NCBI GenBank assembly: GCA_963693365.1 | Contig: CAVNZM010000003.1 | Span: 13,020,001 to 13,084,000 of the forward strand | Length of the DNA: 64,000 nt | Reading direction: 5' to 3' | Source: Amoebidium appalachense | Lineage: Eukaryota; Ichthyosporea | Part shown: positions 37,039 to 47,939 of the stretch, piece after piece | Numbering within the stretch: position 1 is the first letter of the stretch | Layout of the letters: the number at the start of each line of letters is the position of its first letter | Notes under the pieces: generated by a model | Databases searched by the model: none | Told to the model about the DNA's origin: nothing | The model's input: only the letters and a program-made list of their open reading frames with translations | Made by a program: the position numbers and the translations under genes

Positions 37039-37497
37039 TTTGGTAAATTGCTTTCGGTATTTGTGGCCCAATTAAATTGACTCTGAATTGCTGAATGCAC
37101 TCGGTTTCCATTTGGATCTAGAATGCACGAGCTGGCTACAAAATTTCAAATCTGGACCGGCTTCCGATTGGCTCACCTAAAAATCAATTCAGCCAATCAG
37201 AATGCTTCTATGGTAGAACACCTAGATCCAACGCTTTCGCAGTCATCTACTAGCCCAGAAAAATAACATGTTTTTTATCTGTGTTGTGCATGAAGCAATA
37301 CTCAAAAAGTCACGAATTTATTGATAAAATTATATATCAATGCTTGTATATTTATTGCCAATGGCAGTTTGTCTGCTCTCAGGCATTTAAATGCAACCCC
37401 CTCCTCCACAGTAATTGCAGTATCGGATCGAAAAGCAATCGAACTTTTTGAGTGGCTCATGGATTTCCTTCAGCCAATCGACAACAACCCAAACATG

Positions 37498-37505
37498 TAT
37501 AAATA
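37498..37505 (+). promoter_or_regulatory. TATA box of four-exon gene
   Basis: TATAAATA, 64 bases before ATG 37562. Confidence 0.55.
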
Positions 37506-37561
37506 CTGGCTCAGCCCACATTCGAAAGACTGTCCGTGTGTTTGTTTACAAATAGCTGCGC

Positions 37562-39400
37562 ATGCCGTATTCGAGTCGGATCGATAGCACAGCTTGCCCT
37601 CTCTCTTCACCTTTTGTACTTGAAATGATCACACCAGCCGATCTCACGCTCCTCGTAGAGCATTCAGCAGTCCACAAGTTTCATGACATTATGAAGCTTG
37701 TGAAACAAAATAGGCTGGAGGAGGCCATCGACGAATTCAGAAAACACGGAGACCCGGCATGTCTTTTGCGGAACTTTAAGAAAATGACCGCCAAAGCCCG
37801 GTCCTGCTCGCTCAAAGATTTGGCCTTGCCAGACGACGAGACCTTGTTGTGGGAATTGTTTGGCTCCAAACATGTCCAGTCCGTTTGTGGGTAGGTAGCC
37901 TGCGATGTCTTGCACCATGTCTGTAGCAGCCAGGGTCATCGCTTACCACACGTGTTTGCCACAGGGCCTTTGATCTGGTGTACCCGCGCCTTCTGGAGAA
38001 GATCGCGGAGAACCATTTGAAAGACAACAAGCTGTTCTTCGTGTGTGAAATCACGGACTGTCCCGGGTGCACCAAGGCGGCCAAAGGGTCGAGTGGTTTG
38101 TCGTACAACAACAGGCCCAGGCACGCAACGTTGGCCATGGAGGATGCCTTGGCCCGCCTCGACACACACCCAGAGGATGAAATGGCTGCCTGTGCTAAAA
38201 TGTATCTCGCCATTCATTTTTTGGTGGCCAGGCATGTGCCCTGGTCCGTCAAGAGGGGCCCCGATGGCACCCTGCAGTTGACGTACAGCGATTTTGGGAC
38301 GTTCCACTACCCCGACAGCCTGCGGCCTGACTCACCTGGACTCCGGGATAACACAGTCAAGGAACATAGGAGGGGCCTGTGCCAAGGTGTGACAGAATGC
38401 CTTATGATCCACATGGCCCTGTGCGACGCACTGTGGCAGAGATATCTTGGTCCACTCCCGGTGCCCCCCCAAATTGTCGTGGTAAGTGCTCTTGTAAAAT
38501 GCTTGTGTCTATATGCCTGCAACCTGTTTTGTAACTATGGACTCTCACACTGTGCCCACACAGGACGAATCGAGGCACAGGAAGCACACGGGGCCCTCTT
38601 CTGCACCTGCCCTTCCAGTCTTGCAGCCCGCACCAAGCACTGTGGACTGCAACGCCCCTGACCAGGTCACGGCCTTCGGTGTCGGAGAAGAGGCGGACAG
38701 CACTGGTGCAGACACGCAGAGCGACAACTCTCTGTGGAATGATCCACGGTGGAATGACCCTAATTTTTTGCCGGGTTGTGACCTGCCGTCGCCCTTGAAC
38801 ATTTTGCAGAGCCCTGAGGCTAACAGCCTTGCCGCCAGCTCACCGGTGTCCACAATGTCTTATCTCACACCCCTCTCGGGTGCCCACAGCTCTGTCAGCC
38901 TCGAGGGCCTTCCAAACAGCAACACGGTGTCCTCGCCACTGCTGCAAACCATGTCTTCTGCGAGCCCCCTGGGTTTGGGATCCAGGCGTGTGTCATGCCC
39001 AGCGGCTCAGCCTGTGGAAACACCACGGATCAAAAAGGGCCGCCCGCCGGGGTCCAAAAAACCACAGTCGTTGCCCTACGTTTTGAACTCGACAACCAGC
39101 AACACGCCGGTGCATAGAAAGTCGGGGCCAGGCACCAACGAGGCAGAGCGTGCTATACAGATCAACTTCATGGTGCCGTCCCAGTACATGCCCCAACCAC
39201 CGTTCTACTACAATTGGGTGAGTAAACCTGTTGTACATTTGTTTTGACTGGTGTTAACATTGGGATGTGGTTGGGTGCAGATGGGCCAACACGTGCATCC
39301 CGGTGCCATGTTCTACCCACCACATGCGCAGATGTACAACACGGGCAGCTATGAACTCGGAGAGGGGCTCATGTCGTCTGCACAGGGCTCCACACCTTGA
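37562..39400 (+). CDS. four-exon AT-hook protein
   Basis: Exons 37562-37890, 37965-38481, 38564-39217 and 39281-39400 join in frame to 539 residues (phases 2, 0, 0). Junctions are GTGG|GTAGGT to TTGCCACAG, GTG|GTAAGT to CCCACACAG, and TTGG|GTGAGT to TTGGGTGCAG. The introns are only 63-82 bases. Exon 1 is helical (HDIMKLVKQNRLEEAIDEFR). Exon 2 has a Cys group (CEITDCPGC) and a folded look (DEMAACAKMYLAIHFLVARH). Exon 3 is Ser/Pro/Asn-rich and carries KKGRPPGSKKP, a textbook AT-hook for the DNA minor groove. The end is Met/Tyr/Pro-rich. ATG 37625 is an alternative start. A nuclear DNA-bound regulator is likely; family unknown. Only the AT-hook is a named motif. Confidence 0.75.
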
Positions 39401-39829
39401 AAAGAAAGCACGCCCAGACAATGTGGTTTCAACTCTTGTCTATACCATGGCCTATTCTCTCTCTGTGGCACGGTGTTCTTTTATGCCAATGCATGGTATA
39501 AAACAGTAAATTTGTCTTGTGTGCGCTGTCATGTGATGCTAGTGTTGACTTATTTAATTGGTTGGCACCATCTACACATTTCTGACTGGTGTGTTTGTGT
39601 TCTTCTTGTTAACCCATTTGATTGGTTGGCACCATCCACACATAGAATCTGACTGGTGTAACTACTGTGACTATTTTGGAAAAATTATTGAGGGTGTGGT
39701 GCCTGTTACGAGTACCAGTGTCACTGGTGCACTGTACCCATAATAAACTTTGATATTATCAAGTTTCCCTTGAATGTGATTGGTTGGCACCTTTTATGTG
39801 TACCAACTCCGATTCCAATATGGTTGATA
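39401..39829. other. intergenic with short direct repeats
   Basis: TTGATTGGTTGGCACCATC occurs at about 39556 and 39618, with a third partial copy at 39778. AATAAA at 39741-39746 may end the four-exon transcript. No gene. Confidence 0.4.
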
Positions 39830-40360
39830 CAACCCTCCCCCCTTCCCCTCCCCCCCTCCCCCCCCCCCCTTGCCCTTTCCCTTTCCCACCCCCCTCCCCC
39901 TTCCCTTCCCCCCCCCCCCCCCCCCCCTCCCCCCCCCTCCCCTTTCCCCTTTCCCCCACCCCCCCCCCACCCCCCCCCCTCCCCCCCTTGCCCTTTCCCT
40001 TTCCCACCCCCCGCCCACCCCCCCCCCTCCCCTTTCCCCTTTCCCCACCCCCCCCCCCCCCCCCCCCCTCCCCTTTCCCCCCTCCCCCCCTCCCCTTTCC
40101 CCTTTCCCCACCCCCCCTCCCCCCCCTCCCCCCCCCCCCCCCCCCCTTGCCCTTTCCCTTTCCCCACACCCCCCCCCCCCCCCCCACACCCCCCCCCTCC
40201 CCTTTCCCCTCTTCCCCCCCCCCCACCCCCCCCCCCCCCACCCCCCACCCCCCTCCCCTTTCCCCTTTCCCCACCCCCTCCCCCCCCCTCCCCTTTCCCC
40301 CCCCCTTCCCCCCCCCCTCCCCCTTTCCCTGTGAGTCCCCTCCCATTTCAATCCACAGTT
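39830..40360. repeat. C/T-rich simple-sequence tract
   Basis: About 530 bases of C runs broken by CCCTTTCCC motifs. All long frames are compositional. Confidence 0.9.
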
Positions 40361-41426
40361 GCCCCCCCCCCGGCCGCGGGCCCGCGCGGGCCGGCGGTGG
40401 GGCGTGGCGCGGGCGAGCGCCAGGCTGTGCGTGCCGGTGCGTGGCACGTGCGAGGCCATGTGCGCGCGTGTGCGGCCTACTGGTGTATGGCCAGAACACG
40501 TGCCTACTGGTGTATGGCTGGAACACGGCCTACTGGTGTATGGCTGGAACACGGCCTACTGGTGTATGGCTGGAACACGTGCCTACCGGTGTATGGCTCG
40601 AAGAGGGGGGTGGGGGGGGGACTAAGGCTCGCAACCTGCCAGCGTGGGGCACTGCAAAGCCTGCGTGTGCACGTGTACGGCCTACTGGTGTACGGCAAGG
40701 AGGGGGGGGGGGGGGGGGGGGCTCCGAGCCTACCAGAGTGTGGGTATGTGCAGGCTAATGTGTGCAGGTGTACGGCCGTGTATAGCCTGTGTGGGGCCCG
40801 ATGGGCCGGTGTGAAGCCTGCTGCACGTGGGCGTGCACGTGTACAGCACGTGTGAGCCGTGCATATGCGCTGGTGTGGCCCGAGTGTACCACTGGAAGCA
40901 AGGAGGGTGCAGGATCGGAGCCTGTGATGGCACGTGCATGCAGGGTTCGGACTCTTTGTTGCGCAAGTCGGCAAATTCATGCCTGCAATTATGCGGAGGT
41001 CCCACATATGTAGTGCACCGCAAAAACGGTGGTTTCAAACATGCAGGGCCGGTACGAACCCTAAAACACGTGCAGGTGGGTGGTTCTATGCCAGCAGCAT
41101 AGGCCGAGTGCACGTGCTGGAATTTACACTTGTAAAAGATTGAAAATTCCGGAATGTCGGCAGAGCAGCAGGTCTGAATCCACCAATAGAACTGGATGGG
41201 GCAGTTAAGGCCGAGGGATGCATTGTCAAATCTGAGACATACAGGCACGAAACCAGCTGTGTAGTACTGTGTGTGTACATATACCATACACCGTTATGCA
41301 GGGTGTGTGGCCTAGGGATGCATTGTCAAATATGAGGCATACAGGCATGAAACCAACTGTGCAGTGCAGTGTGTGTGTGTGTGTGTGTGTATACACGTGT
41401 GTCTGGTGATATATGTTATACACAAA

Positions 41427-41429
<3 letters not shown>
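40361..41429. other. intergenic with short repeats
   Basis: Four copies of a ~27-base unit with TGGTGTATGGC and GGAACACG at 40478-40600. GATGCATTGTCAAATMTGAG-type repeats at 41215 and 41315. Apart from that I see no gene. Confidence 0.4.
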
Positions 41430-41509
<80 letters not shown>

Positions 41510-41519
41510 AGGGAGGGGG

Positions 41520-41555
<36 letters not shown>

Positions 41556-41682
41556 GGGGGAGGGGGGAGAGAGAGAGAAAGAGAGGGAGGGAGAGGGAGA
41601 GAGAGGGGGGGGGGAGGGAGGGAGAGAGAGAGAGGGAGGGAGGGGTGGGAGGGGAGGGGGGGAGCGGGGAGGGGGGAGAGAC
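41430..41682 (+). repeat. GA/G microsatellite
   Basis: (GA)n at 41430-41500 and G-rich GAGGGA mixtures to 41682. Confidence 0.9.
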
Positions 41683-41689
41683 CAATGGG

Positions 41690-41904
41690 AGTAATGATAT
41701 AGCCTTTGCCGCATGCACACAACTCAGCGGGGTTTGCCAATGAAAATTGGAATCCATTCAACATCCAAAAAGCCACCCTGCACAAAAGCGCCAATGGCTA
41801 CACCAACCCCCGCAAGAAATATGACGACGTCATGGTTCAGAATCCAGATCTGATCACAGTAGTGACAAGTGAATACATTTGTGATCAACGAGAGAGAAGA
41901 CCCG
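41690..41904 (+). other. possible coding fragment between GA tracts
   Basis: A frame free of stops reads FANENWNPFNIQKATLHKSA then KYDDVMVQNPDLITVV before entering the second GA tract. It looks like protein-coding sequence by composition but matches nothing I know and lacks ends. Likely a relic. Confidence 0.25.
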
Positions 41905-41918
41905 TTACCGATGCAAGG

Positions 41919-42005
<87 letters not shown>

Positions 42006-42030
42006 GGAGGGAGGGAGGGAGGGAGGGAGG

Positions 42031-42061
<31 letters not shown>

Positions 42062-42235
42062 GGGGGAGAGAGAGAGGGGGGGGGGGAGGGAGGGAGAGAG
42101 AGAGAGAGAAAGAGAGGGAGGGAGAGGGAGAAAGAGAGGGAGGGAGAGGGAGAGAGAGGGGGAGGGGAGGGAGGGAGAGAGAGAGAGGGAGGGAGGGAGG
42201 GAGGGAGGGAGAGAGAGAGGGGGGGGGAGTGTGAG
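41905..42235 (+). repeat. GA/G microsatellite
   Basis: (GA)n and GGGA mixtures over ~330 bases. Confidence 0.9.
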
Positions 42236-42299
42236 TGCACAGTCAAGACACCGTCAGTTGTCAAACTTTTTTAAAGTGCCTCCGGTGCACTCTGTGTGT

Positions 42300-43671
42300 T
42301 TATTTAGCACTGCCCAACACCTGCATAAACAACGCTGGCAAGGTTAAACTTTTGGCAAGCTCCTCCTTAGCCTGTTTGAATGCTGCTTTTCGGGCAGCTT
42401 CCGTGATCTTCTCCGCCACCGTTTTTTCGGCTTCCCCCGCACTTGCCTGTGCGGGCGGGTTGTTGCAGGCCATGTCAAGCCACATGGGTGCGTCCCTGCT
42501 AAAGAAGCAGAGGAGTGCATGCAAAAGGGCGGGCACGTGCCCCTCGATGGCACATATTGTGGCGGAGAGCAGCCCCCTCATCTCGGCGGGGCAGTGCTCA
42601 ATGCAGCAGGTTTGGAAGGTGTACAGGGCCACCGGTTTGCCAAGGCCCAGCAAGTCGTATGTGTAGGTGTGTGTCGCCGACACGGGCCCCCCGGAGGAGG
42701 TCTCGTTGCTGCCGTATGCCTGGAGCCAGACCTCGTAGTCGTCGAAGCGGGAGGCACTGCGCTGGGGAACCAGCAGCAGATTTTCAAAGCGCAGGTCCTG
42801 GCAGTTGCCGTTGCGGTAAATCACGCGCTCGCCAATGGCCAGCCGGCGCACGGGGCAGTCCTGGTGTGCATACTTGTAGCCGTAGTTGTATATCAGCTCG
42901 GAGGCACGCACCAGGTCGTTTTGCTGAGTGTGGGACCGGTGTGAGACTCGGTGCAGCATGTGTGTGGCCTGCGTGTCTTTTTTTTTCTTTTCTTTTTTTT
43001 TTTTTTTTTTTTTTGGCGGGGGGGGGGGGGGGCACCCACGTGCACCATGGTGTTATCCATCAGCAGCACCAGCTCGGGGCCCGGGCTGAGCCTGCGTGCG
43101 CAGCCGTGGTCCAGCTGCACAACGCCTGTGGGGTCAAAGTGGACCACATGTGCCCTGCCCCGCCAGGTCAGCCGGAGCCTCGAGAGGAGGATAAGGGCAA
43201 ACCAGTCCATCTCGTATACATGACGGGCGGGTGGGGAGCCCGGCAGCACGGCCTCCACCATCACGCTGGCGGGGTCTGGCTCTGCCAAGCAACACCCGTG
43301 TATTCGTTGAGCTCCAACGGAGGGGTGGGGCCGGGATCATCGGCCACTGGCAGGAGCTTGTGGGAGTGCAGCATGAGGCTGGGGTAGCACGTGTTGCTCG
43401 GATCGGTGGGGTCCTCGTACTCCTACGTGGGTTTTGAGGGGGGGGGGGGGGGGAGTGTCACACAGCAATAGGCCACGCCAACTGTACAGTCTATACACAC
43501 CTCGAAACAGGCCATGTAGCCTGCAGCAGGGTGCTTGCTTTTCTGCCTGCTCAGCCAGCCCTCTTTGGCATTAGCCTCCTGGAAGGCAGCCAGCCAGGTC
43601 AGGCTCTTAGGGCCTGTGAATTTGGCCAAACCACCGGCCTGCCCCCCACAGAAGACACCGAGGAGCCGCAT
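42300..43671 (-). CDS. spliced HNH endonuclease-like protein with a frame break
   Basis: Three minus-strand coding blocks. 43671-43462 starts at ATG 43669-43671 (WLAAFQEANAKEGWLSRQKS). 43422-43040 runs from EYEDPTDPSNTCYPSLMLHS to PELVLLMDNTMVH. 42968-42300 opens with MLHRVSHRS. The last block carries YAHQDCPVRRL and VIYRNGNCQDLRFENLLLV, the HNH_3-type pattern. The 71-base intron before it is C- and A-rich with donor CAC|GTGGGT and acceptor CACGCAG. The 39-base gap between the first two blocks is GTGACA...CGTAG and has an in-frame stop, so it is either a tiny intron or a C-tract insertion. Within the middle block the frame shifts by one base near 43285. A TATAAAAT lies at 43754-43760. HNH proteins cut DNA and are often mobile; activity is not shown here. 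Confidence 0.55.
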
Positions 43672-43753
43672 GATGGATGGCAGCCTGCGGTACAGCGCGG
43701 ACACAGGCCGAAAACTTCGGACTGACTGACTGACTGACTGACCGATCGGCTGA

Positions 43754-43760
43754 TTTTATA
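43754..43760 (-). promoter_or_regulatory. TATA box of HNH gene
   Basis: TATAAAA on the minus strand, 83 bases before ATG 43671, next to a (GACT)n run at 43721-43741. Confidence 0.5.
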
Positions 43761-43979
43761 CTTTGGGTGGGTGCGGGCTCGGCCAATCAAACATTTCACC
43801 TTGCCCAATGCCAGATCCACCAGTCCGGTGCCTTCTTGGCAGCATTAGCTGATCCGGCAACGGGGCAGCCTGCGCAGCAGCAGACGGAACGAAGGGGCGG
43901 TCGTGGCATACAAAAAGCGCGAAAATGGGGGGTGCAGGCCGAGCTGGCAGGACGGGGCCCGAGGGTGCGTGTTGCAGGC

Positions 43980-44921
43980 ATGAAGACGGCACCGTTTGCC
44001 AGGCTGGGGCCCCCGGCCCTGCCCGAAAACGCCAAAGACTACCGGGCCATGCACGAGCGGCTGCTGGACGGGGTGTTCCTGCGGAGACCCGTGGACACAC
44101 CGTGCAGGCAAGTAGAAGCAGTGGGTGGGGTGGGTGGTGTGCGCAGATGCGTGTGTGGGGTGGGTGGTGTGCGCAGATGCGTGTGTGGGGTGGCGGCAGT
44201 GAGCAGATGCACGCACACCAGACCTTGCGACTTTGGTGGCCTGCCAGGCACCGGTTTGTGTGCCTGTGCGAAGACTTGGTCAGCGCCAGTGTCGGTTTGG
44301 TCCGGCCACAAAAGTGACCCCGTCCCCCGCAGGCTGCCCCTGACCGTGGCGGCGCTGGTGAAGGCGCGCCTGTTCACGCACTCGTGGGACGAGATGTGTG
44401 CCAATCAGGCCGTGTGCGCAGAGGGCCACCTGACGTTCTACTACCTCTCCTCGCTGTGGAAGGCCGGCATGTCGCTGTGGGAGCGCCTTCTGGTCGACGA
44501 CACCCCCATGGCCCACCGTGTGCAGCAGCTGCTCTCGCTCGACCAGTGCCCGCACGTGTGCGCCATGTGCCGCGTGGTGGTGTCCTGTGGTGCCGGCAGA
44601 GACGGGCCCCCGCACTGGCGCGCCGTCAACCTGCGTGGCAAGCGGCGGCGCGGCGGGCTGCCTGCGCAGCCCGGGCTGCGGCCTTTTCCGTACGGCGACG
44701 GGCCCGTGCACTACCAGGAGGCCGGGATGATGGAGCGGCAGCTGGCGCTGACCGTGGTCGAGCGGCTGTTTGTGTGCGGGGGCTGCCTGGCCGTGGTGGA
44801 GAAGCTGCATCAGCAGGGGAGGCCGGGGTGGTTCCCTCCTTGCGGCCGCCACTCGGTGTGCCGGCTGCACGAGCCGGACTGGGAGGAGGACAGCGACAAA
44901 GAGAACGAGGAATGGGACTAA
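43980..44921 (+). CDS. Cys-rich protein, GC-AG intron
   Basis: Exon 1 43980-44107 and exon 2 44333-44921 give ~238 residues. The donor CAG|GCAAGT fits the strict GC-AG consensus, the acceptor is CCCCCGCAG, and phase 2 restores the frame. The 225-base intron is a multiple of three and has no in-frame stop, so retention would add 75 residues; it contains 31-base repeats of GTGGGTGGTGTGCGCAGATG. Exon 2 has zinc-like clusters CPHVCAMCRVVVSC and VCGGC near two-thirds, followed by CGRHSVCRLH. The C-terminus is acidic (EEDSDKENEEWD). A metal-binding role is inferred; no family recognised. Confidence 0.6.
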   Translation: MKTAPFARLGPPALPENAKDYRAMHERLLDGVFLRRPVDTPCRQVEAVGGVGGVRRCVCGVGGVRRCVCGVAAVSRCTHTRPCDFGGLPGTGLCACAKTWSAPVSVWSGHKSDPVPRRLPLTVAALVKARLFTHSWDEMCANQAVCAEGHLTFYYLSSLWKAGMSLWERLLVDDTPMAHRVQQLLSLDQCPHVCAMCRVVVSCGAGRDGPPHWRAVNLRGKRRRGGLPAQPGLRPFPYGDGPVHYQEAGMMERQLALTVVERLFVCGGCLAVVEKLHQQGRPGWFPPCGRHSVCRLHEPDWEEDSDKENEEWD

Positions 44922-45110
44922 AGAAGGAAGAACTAGCGGGGAAACCAGCGAGAAAACTGGCGCAAAAACCAGCGAGGAGAACAGCGCAAAAACCAGCGAG
45001 GAGAACAGCGCAAAAACCAGCGAGGAGAACAGCAAAAATAAAGCCAGAGCGGCGCGAAAAAAATCAGCGAGAAGATCGCAAAAATAAGGCCAAAGTGGTG
45101 CGTGCGTGTG
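44922..45110 (+). repeat. 24-bp tandem repeat
   Basis: About five copies of AAAACCAGCGAGGAGAACAG plus CGCA, right after the 43980 gene. Confidence 0.8.
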
Positions 45111-45480
45111 TCTGTGTGTGCGCATGTGTGGGGCGTGTGCGGGAGGGGGGAGGGGGGGGGGTCACCGGGCGATATGTTTTGCTTTGGCGAATCCGGGTGC
45201 AGCTGCATGGGCCCGCCTCGGTGCCGCTGGTGACCCCCAGTCCCCACTCTAGCGCAGAAAAAAAAATCTGCGGGTGCGTGCGTGCATGTGTCTGTGTGTG
45301 CGCATGTGTGGGGCGTGTGCGGGAGGGGGAGGGGGGGGGGGGGCACCGGGCGATATGTTTTGCTTTGGCGAATCCGGGTGCAGCTGCATGGGCCCTGCTC
45401 GGTGCACCTGGGTGCAGCTGCATGGGCCCTCCTCGGTGCAGCTGGTGACCCCCAGTCCCCACTCTAGCGCAGAAAAAAAT
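45110..45480 (+). repeat. ~180-bp direct repeat pair
   Basis: Two copies of a unit with GCGTGTGTCTGTGTGTGCGC, GATATGTTTTGCTTTGGCGA and GCAGCTGCATGGGCCC. TTTGGCGAAT also forms part of the C/A/CA array core on the minus strand, hinting at a common origin. The large inverted repeat begins inside copy 2. Confidence 0.7.
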
Positions 45481-45779
45481 CTGCGGGTGCGTGCGTGCGT
45501 GTGTCTGGTGCAGCCGAACAAAACCCCAAAATCGGGGGGTGGGAATACCCCGCCATCCCAGCTCAGCCAATCAAAACCATTCGTTAGAAATAGCGGGGGC
45601 CAAATCCAGCCAGCCAATCAAAAAGCAGCGGGACCCACACGCCGGCCGTCACGTGGCCTACTAGGTCCTAGCCAGCCAATCAAAAAGGACTTGTTGGTCT
45701 TGCAATAGCCCTCACGCGACCCGGGGCCCTGCTGCGCACGTGTGTGTCTGTGCAGGGCCAGGGGCGGGGGGGGGGGGGG

Positions 45780-46730
45780 GGTAAACTTGGTCTGTGTGGT
45801 GTGTGGAAAAATCTCTCTCCGCTGGGTATGTAGCATCACATGCAGGTAAACTTTGGTCTGTGTGGTGTGTGGAAAAATCTGCTGGGTATGTAGCATCACA
45901 TGCGGGTAAACTTGGTCTGTGTGGTGTGTGGAAAAATCTCTCTCCGCTGGGTATGTCAGCTATCAGCCAATCGGATCTGGTATAAAACAATGACATATGG
46001 TATGTAAGCCTTTACCATAGTATGGTATGTAAGCCTTTACTTATACGGTTGACTATTCTCCACCGTTGTTACTAATGATTATAAATGTATATCCAATACA
46101 CACCTACTTATTGTGGTTGAAGAGTGTTCAAATAAATAACATATGTATCAGATCACACTGCATGTATACAAATTATAACAAATATCCGATTGGCTGATAG
46201 CTGACATACCCAGCGGAGAGAGATTTTTCCACACACCACACAGACCAAGTTTACCCGCATGTGATGCTACATACCCAGCAGCTGGGTATGTCAGCTATCA
46301 GCCAATCGGATCTGGTATAAAACAATGACATATGGTATGTAAGCCTTTACTTATGGTATGTAAGCCTTTACTTATACGGTTGACTATTCTCCGCCGTTGT
46401 TACTAATGATTATAAATGTATATCCAATACACACCTACTTATTGTGGTTGAAGAGTGTTCAAATAAATAACATATGTATCAGATCACACTGCATGTATAC
46501 AAATTATAACAAATATCCGATTGGCTGATAGCTGACATACCCAGCGGAGAGAGATTTTTCCACACACCACACAGACCAAGTTTACCCGCATGTGATGCTA
46601 CATACCCAGCAGATTTTTCCACACACCACACAGACCAAGTTTACCCGCATGTGATGCTACATACCCAGCGGAGAGAGATTTTTCCACACATCACACAGAC
46701 CAAGTTTACCACCACCCCTCCCCACCACCG
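45780..46730. repeat. 65-bp tandem and inverted repeats with TATA sites
   Basis: Units of GGTAAACTTGGTCTGTGTGG plus GTGTGGAAAAATCT and GCTGGGTATGTAGCATCACA in both orientations. Between them are two copies of a ~300-base segment with CAGCCAATCGGATCTGGTAT, AAAACAATGACATATGG. Mirror copies are at 62700-63640. Confidence 0.8.
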
Positions 46731-46749
46731 CACACAGAGGCCTGCGCAC

Positions 46750-47207
46750 GCCGTTGACGTTAGATGGAGGGAGAGCCTATCCGGCGCAAAAAGTAAGGGC
46801 CCAACTGCGCCAAACTGCGCCTATGGAGACGTTTTGCAGTGTGCGGCTCTAAATGAACAGTTCAGTTGGCGGATAGGGCCAAGCAGGGCCCACGTGGACG
46901 CGTGGCCACTGCGGGAGCCAATGAAAGGGCCGATCCGGGATTTGCCAAGTTCCAACACAGCCAAAAAAGACGTCTGTATGCACCCAAGCAGCGCCTATGT
47001 GGCCGTGTTTGTGCTGGGAGGGGTGCGGCGCTAAATGAACAATTTGGCGAGTAGGGCCAAGCAGGGCCCAGGTGGACGTGTGGCCACTGCGGGAGCCAAT
47101 GAAAGGGCCGATCCGGGATTTGCCAAGCTCCAACACAGCCAAAAAAGACGTCTGTATGCACCCAAGCAGCGCCTATGTGGCCGTGTTTGTGCTGGGAGGG
47201 GTGCGGC
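46750..47207 (+). other. duplicated promoter region of zinc-repeat gene
   Basis: ~175 bases (CACTGCGGGAGCCAATGAAA, CGTCTGTATGCACCCAAGCA, GTGCTGGGAGGGGTGCGG) appear at 46863-47036 and again at 47041-47207 just before the TATA box. Short open frames across it are not believed. CCAAT boxes sit in each copy. Confidence 0.6.
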
Positions 47208-47209
47208 TA

Positions 47210-47217
47210 TAAAAGAC
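47210..47217 (+). promoter_or_regulatory. TATA box of zinc-repeat gene
   Basis: TATAAAAG, 61 bases before ATG 47278. Confidence 0.65.
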
Positions 47218-47277
47218 ACGTGCTGGTCAAAACCTTGTCAGTGTGTGCGTATCACAGCTGCAGTCCGCCTGTTCAGC

Positions 47278-47643
47278 ATGGCCGGGAGAGTTCATCGTAT
47301 GTGCCCTCACAATAAGAGGAAGTACGTGTGCAGACTTTGTGGAGGCGGCTCGTTTTGTGTGCACAAAAAGCACAAGAAGAAGTGCGCAAAATGCAAGAAG
47401 TGTCTTCACAACAAAGCAACGGCTGAGTGCGAAGACTGCAGCTCGTTTAAGTGTGTCCACGGCCAAAGACAGCCGTGCAGGAAGTGCCTGGAGGTGGTAA
47501 TATGTATTCACAGGTGGCCCATGTTAATGTGCAGGGACTGTCAAGACGATTTGATGGCTGCACAGGAAGCCCACACCCAGCGCAAATTATTCGCGAGTGC
47601 GCAGACGGCACCTTCGGCGATCTCCGGCCCACCGTCGGCATAG
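47278..47643 (+). CDS. Cys/His zinc-repeat protein, left copy
   Basis: 121 residues from ATG 47278. About five tandem modules of the form C-x-H-x7-C-x2-C run through the first 85 residues: CPHNKRKYVCRLC, CVHKKHKKKCAKC, CLHNKATAECEDC, CVHGQRQPCRKC and CIHRWPMLMCRDC. This module type is common in giant viruses and some protists, where tandem copies presumably bind zinc; function is unknown. The N-terminus is basic, the last 35 residues are Ala/Ser-rich. TATA box at 47210, AATAAA at 47853-47858. A same-length copy is at 61776-62141 in the right arm. Both copies are intact, so gene dosage is doubled. Confidence 0.75.
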   Translation: MAGRVHRMCPHNKRKYVCRLCGGGSFCVHKKHKKKCAKCKKCLHNKATAECEDCSSFKCVHGQRQPCRKCLEVVICIHRWPMLMCRDCQDDLMAAQEAHTQRKLFASAQTAPSAISGPPSA

Positions 47644-47939
47644 CACGTGTGCGTGTGTGCCTTTCCATGGCAAACGTGAGCGTGAATTTGGCGATTTGAG
47701 GTTGACTTCCACAGTAACTGGCACGGGGGAGAGGGGCTGCATGGACAGGGGGTTGGCAATTGTCAAATCTGGTTTGTAGAGAGTGCACCACACAGTCTAA
47801 GCGGCAAAAAAAAACTCATTTATTGGTGGAGAGAACACCACCCGATGATGTGAATAAAACTGCATATACATGGGGTGCAAAAGGCCACAGGCCACGCTGA
47901 GAGTCGGAGGCACACACACACAAGTGGCTACACAAGTGG

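Larger units (their letters stand above)
36679..37561. other. AT-rich intergenic region
   Basis: About 880 bases of lower GC than the flanks. It holds one 47-codon ORF listed separately, CCAAT boxes at several sites and a TATAAATA box at 37498. A longer frame at 37321-37587 overlaps the promoter of the four-exon gene and is not believed. Confidence 0.4.

Noticed and set aside
37321-37587. 88-codon ORF upstream of the four-exon gene
   Set aside because: It spans the TATA box and start region of that gene and has no domain; likely chance.
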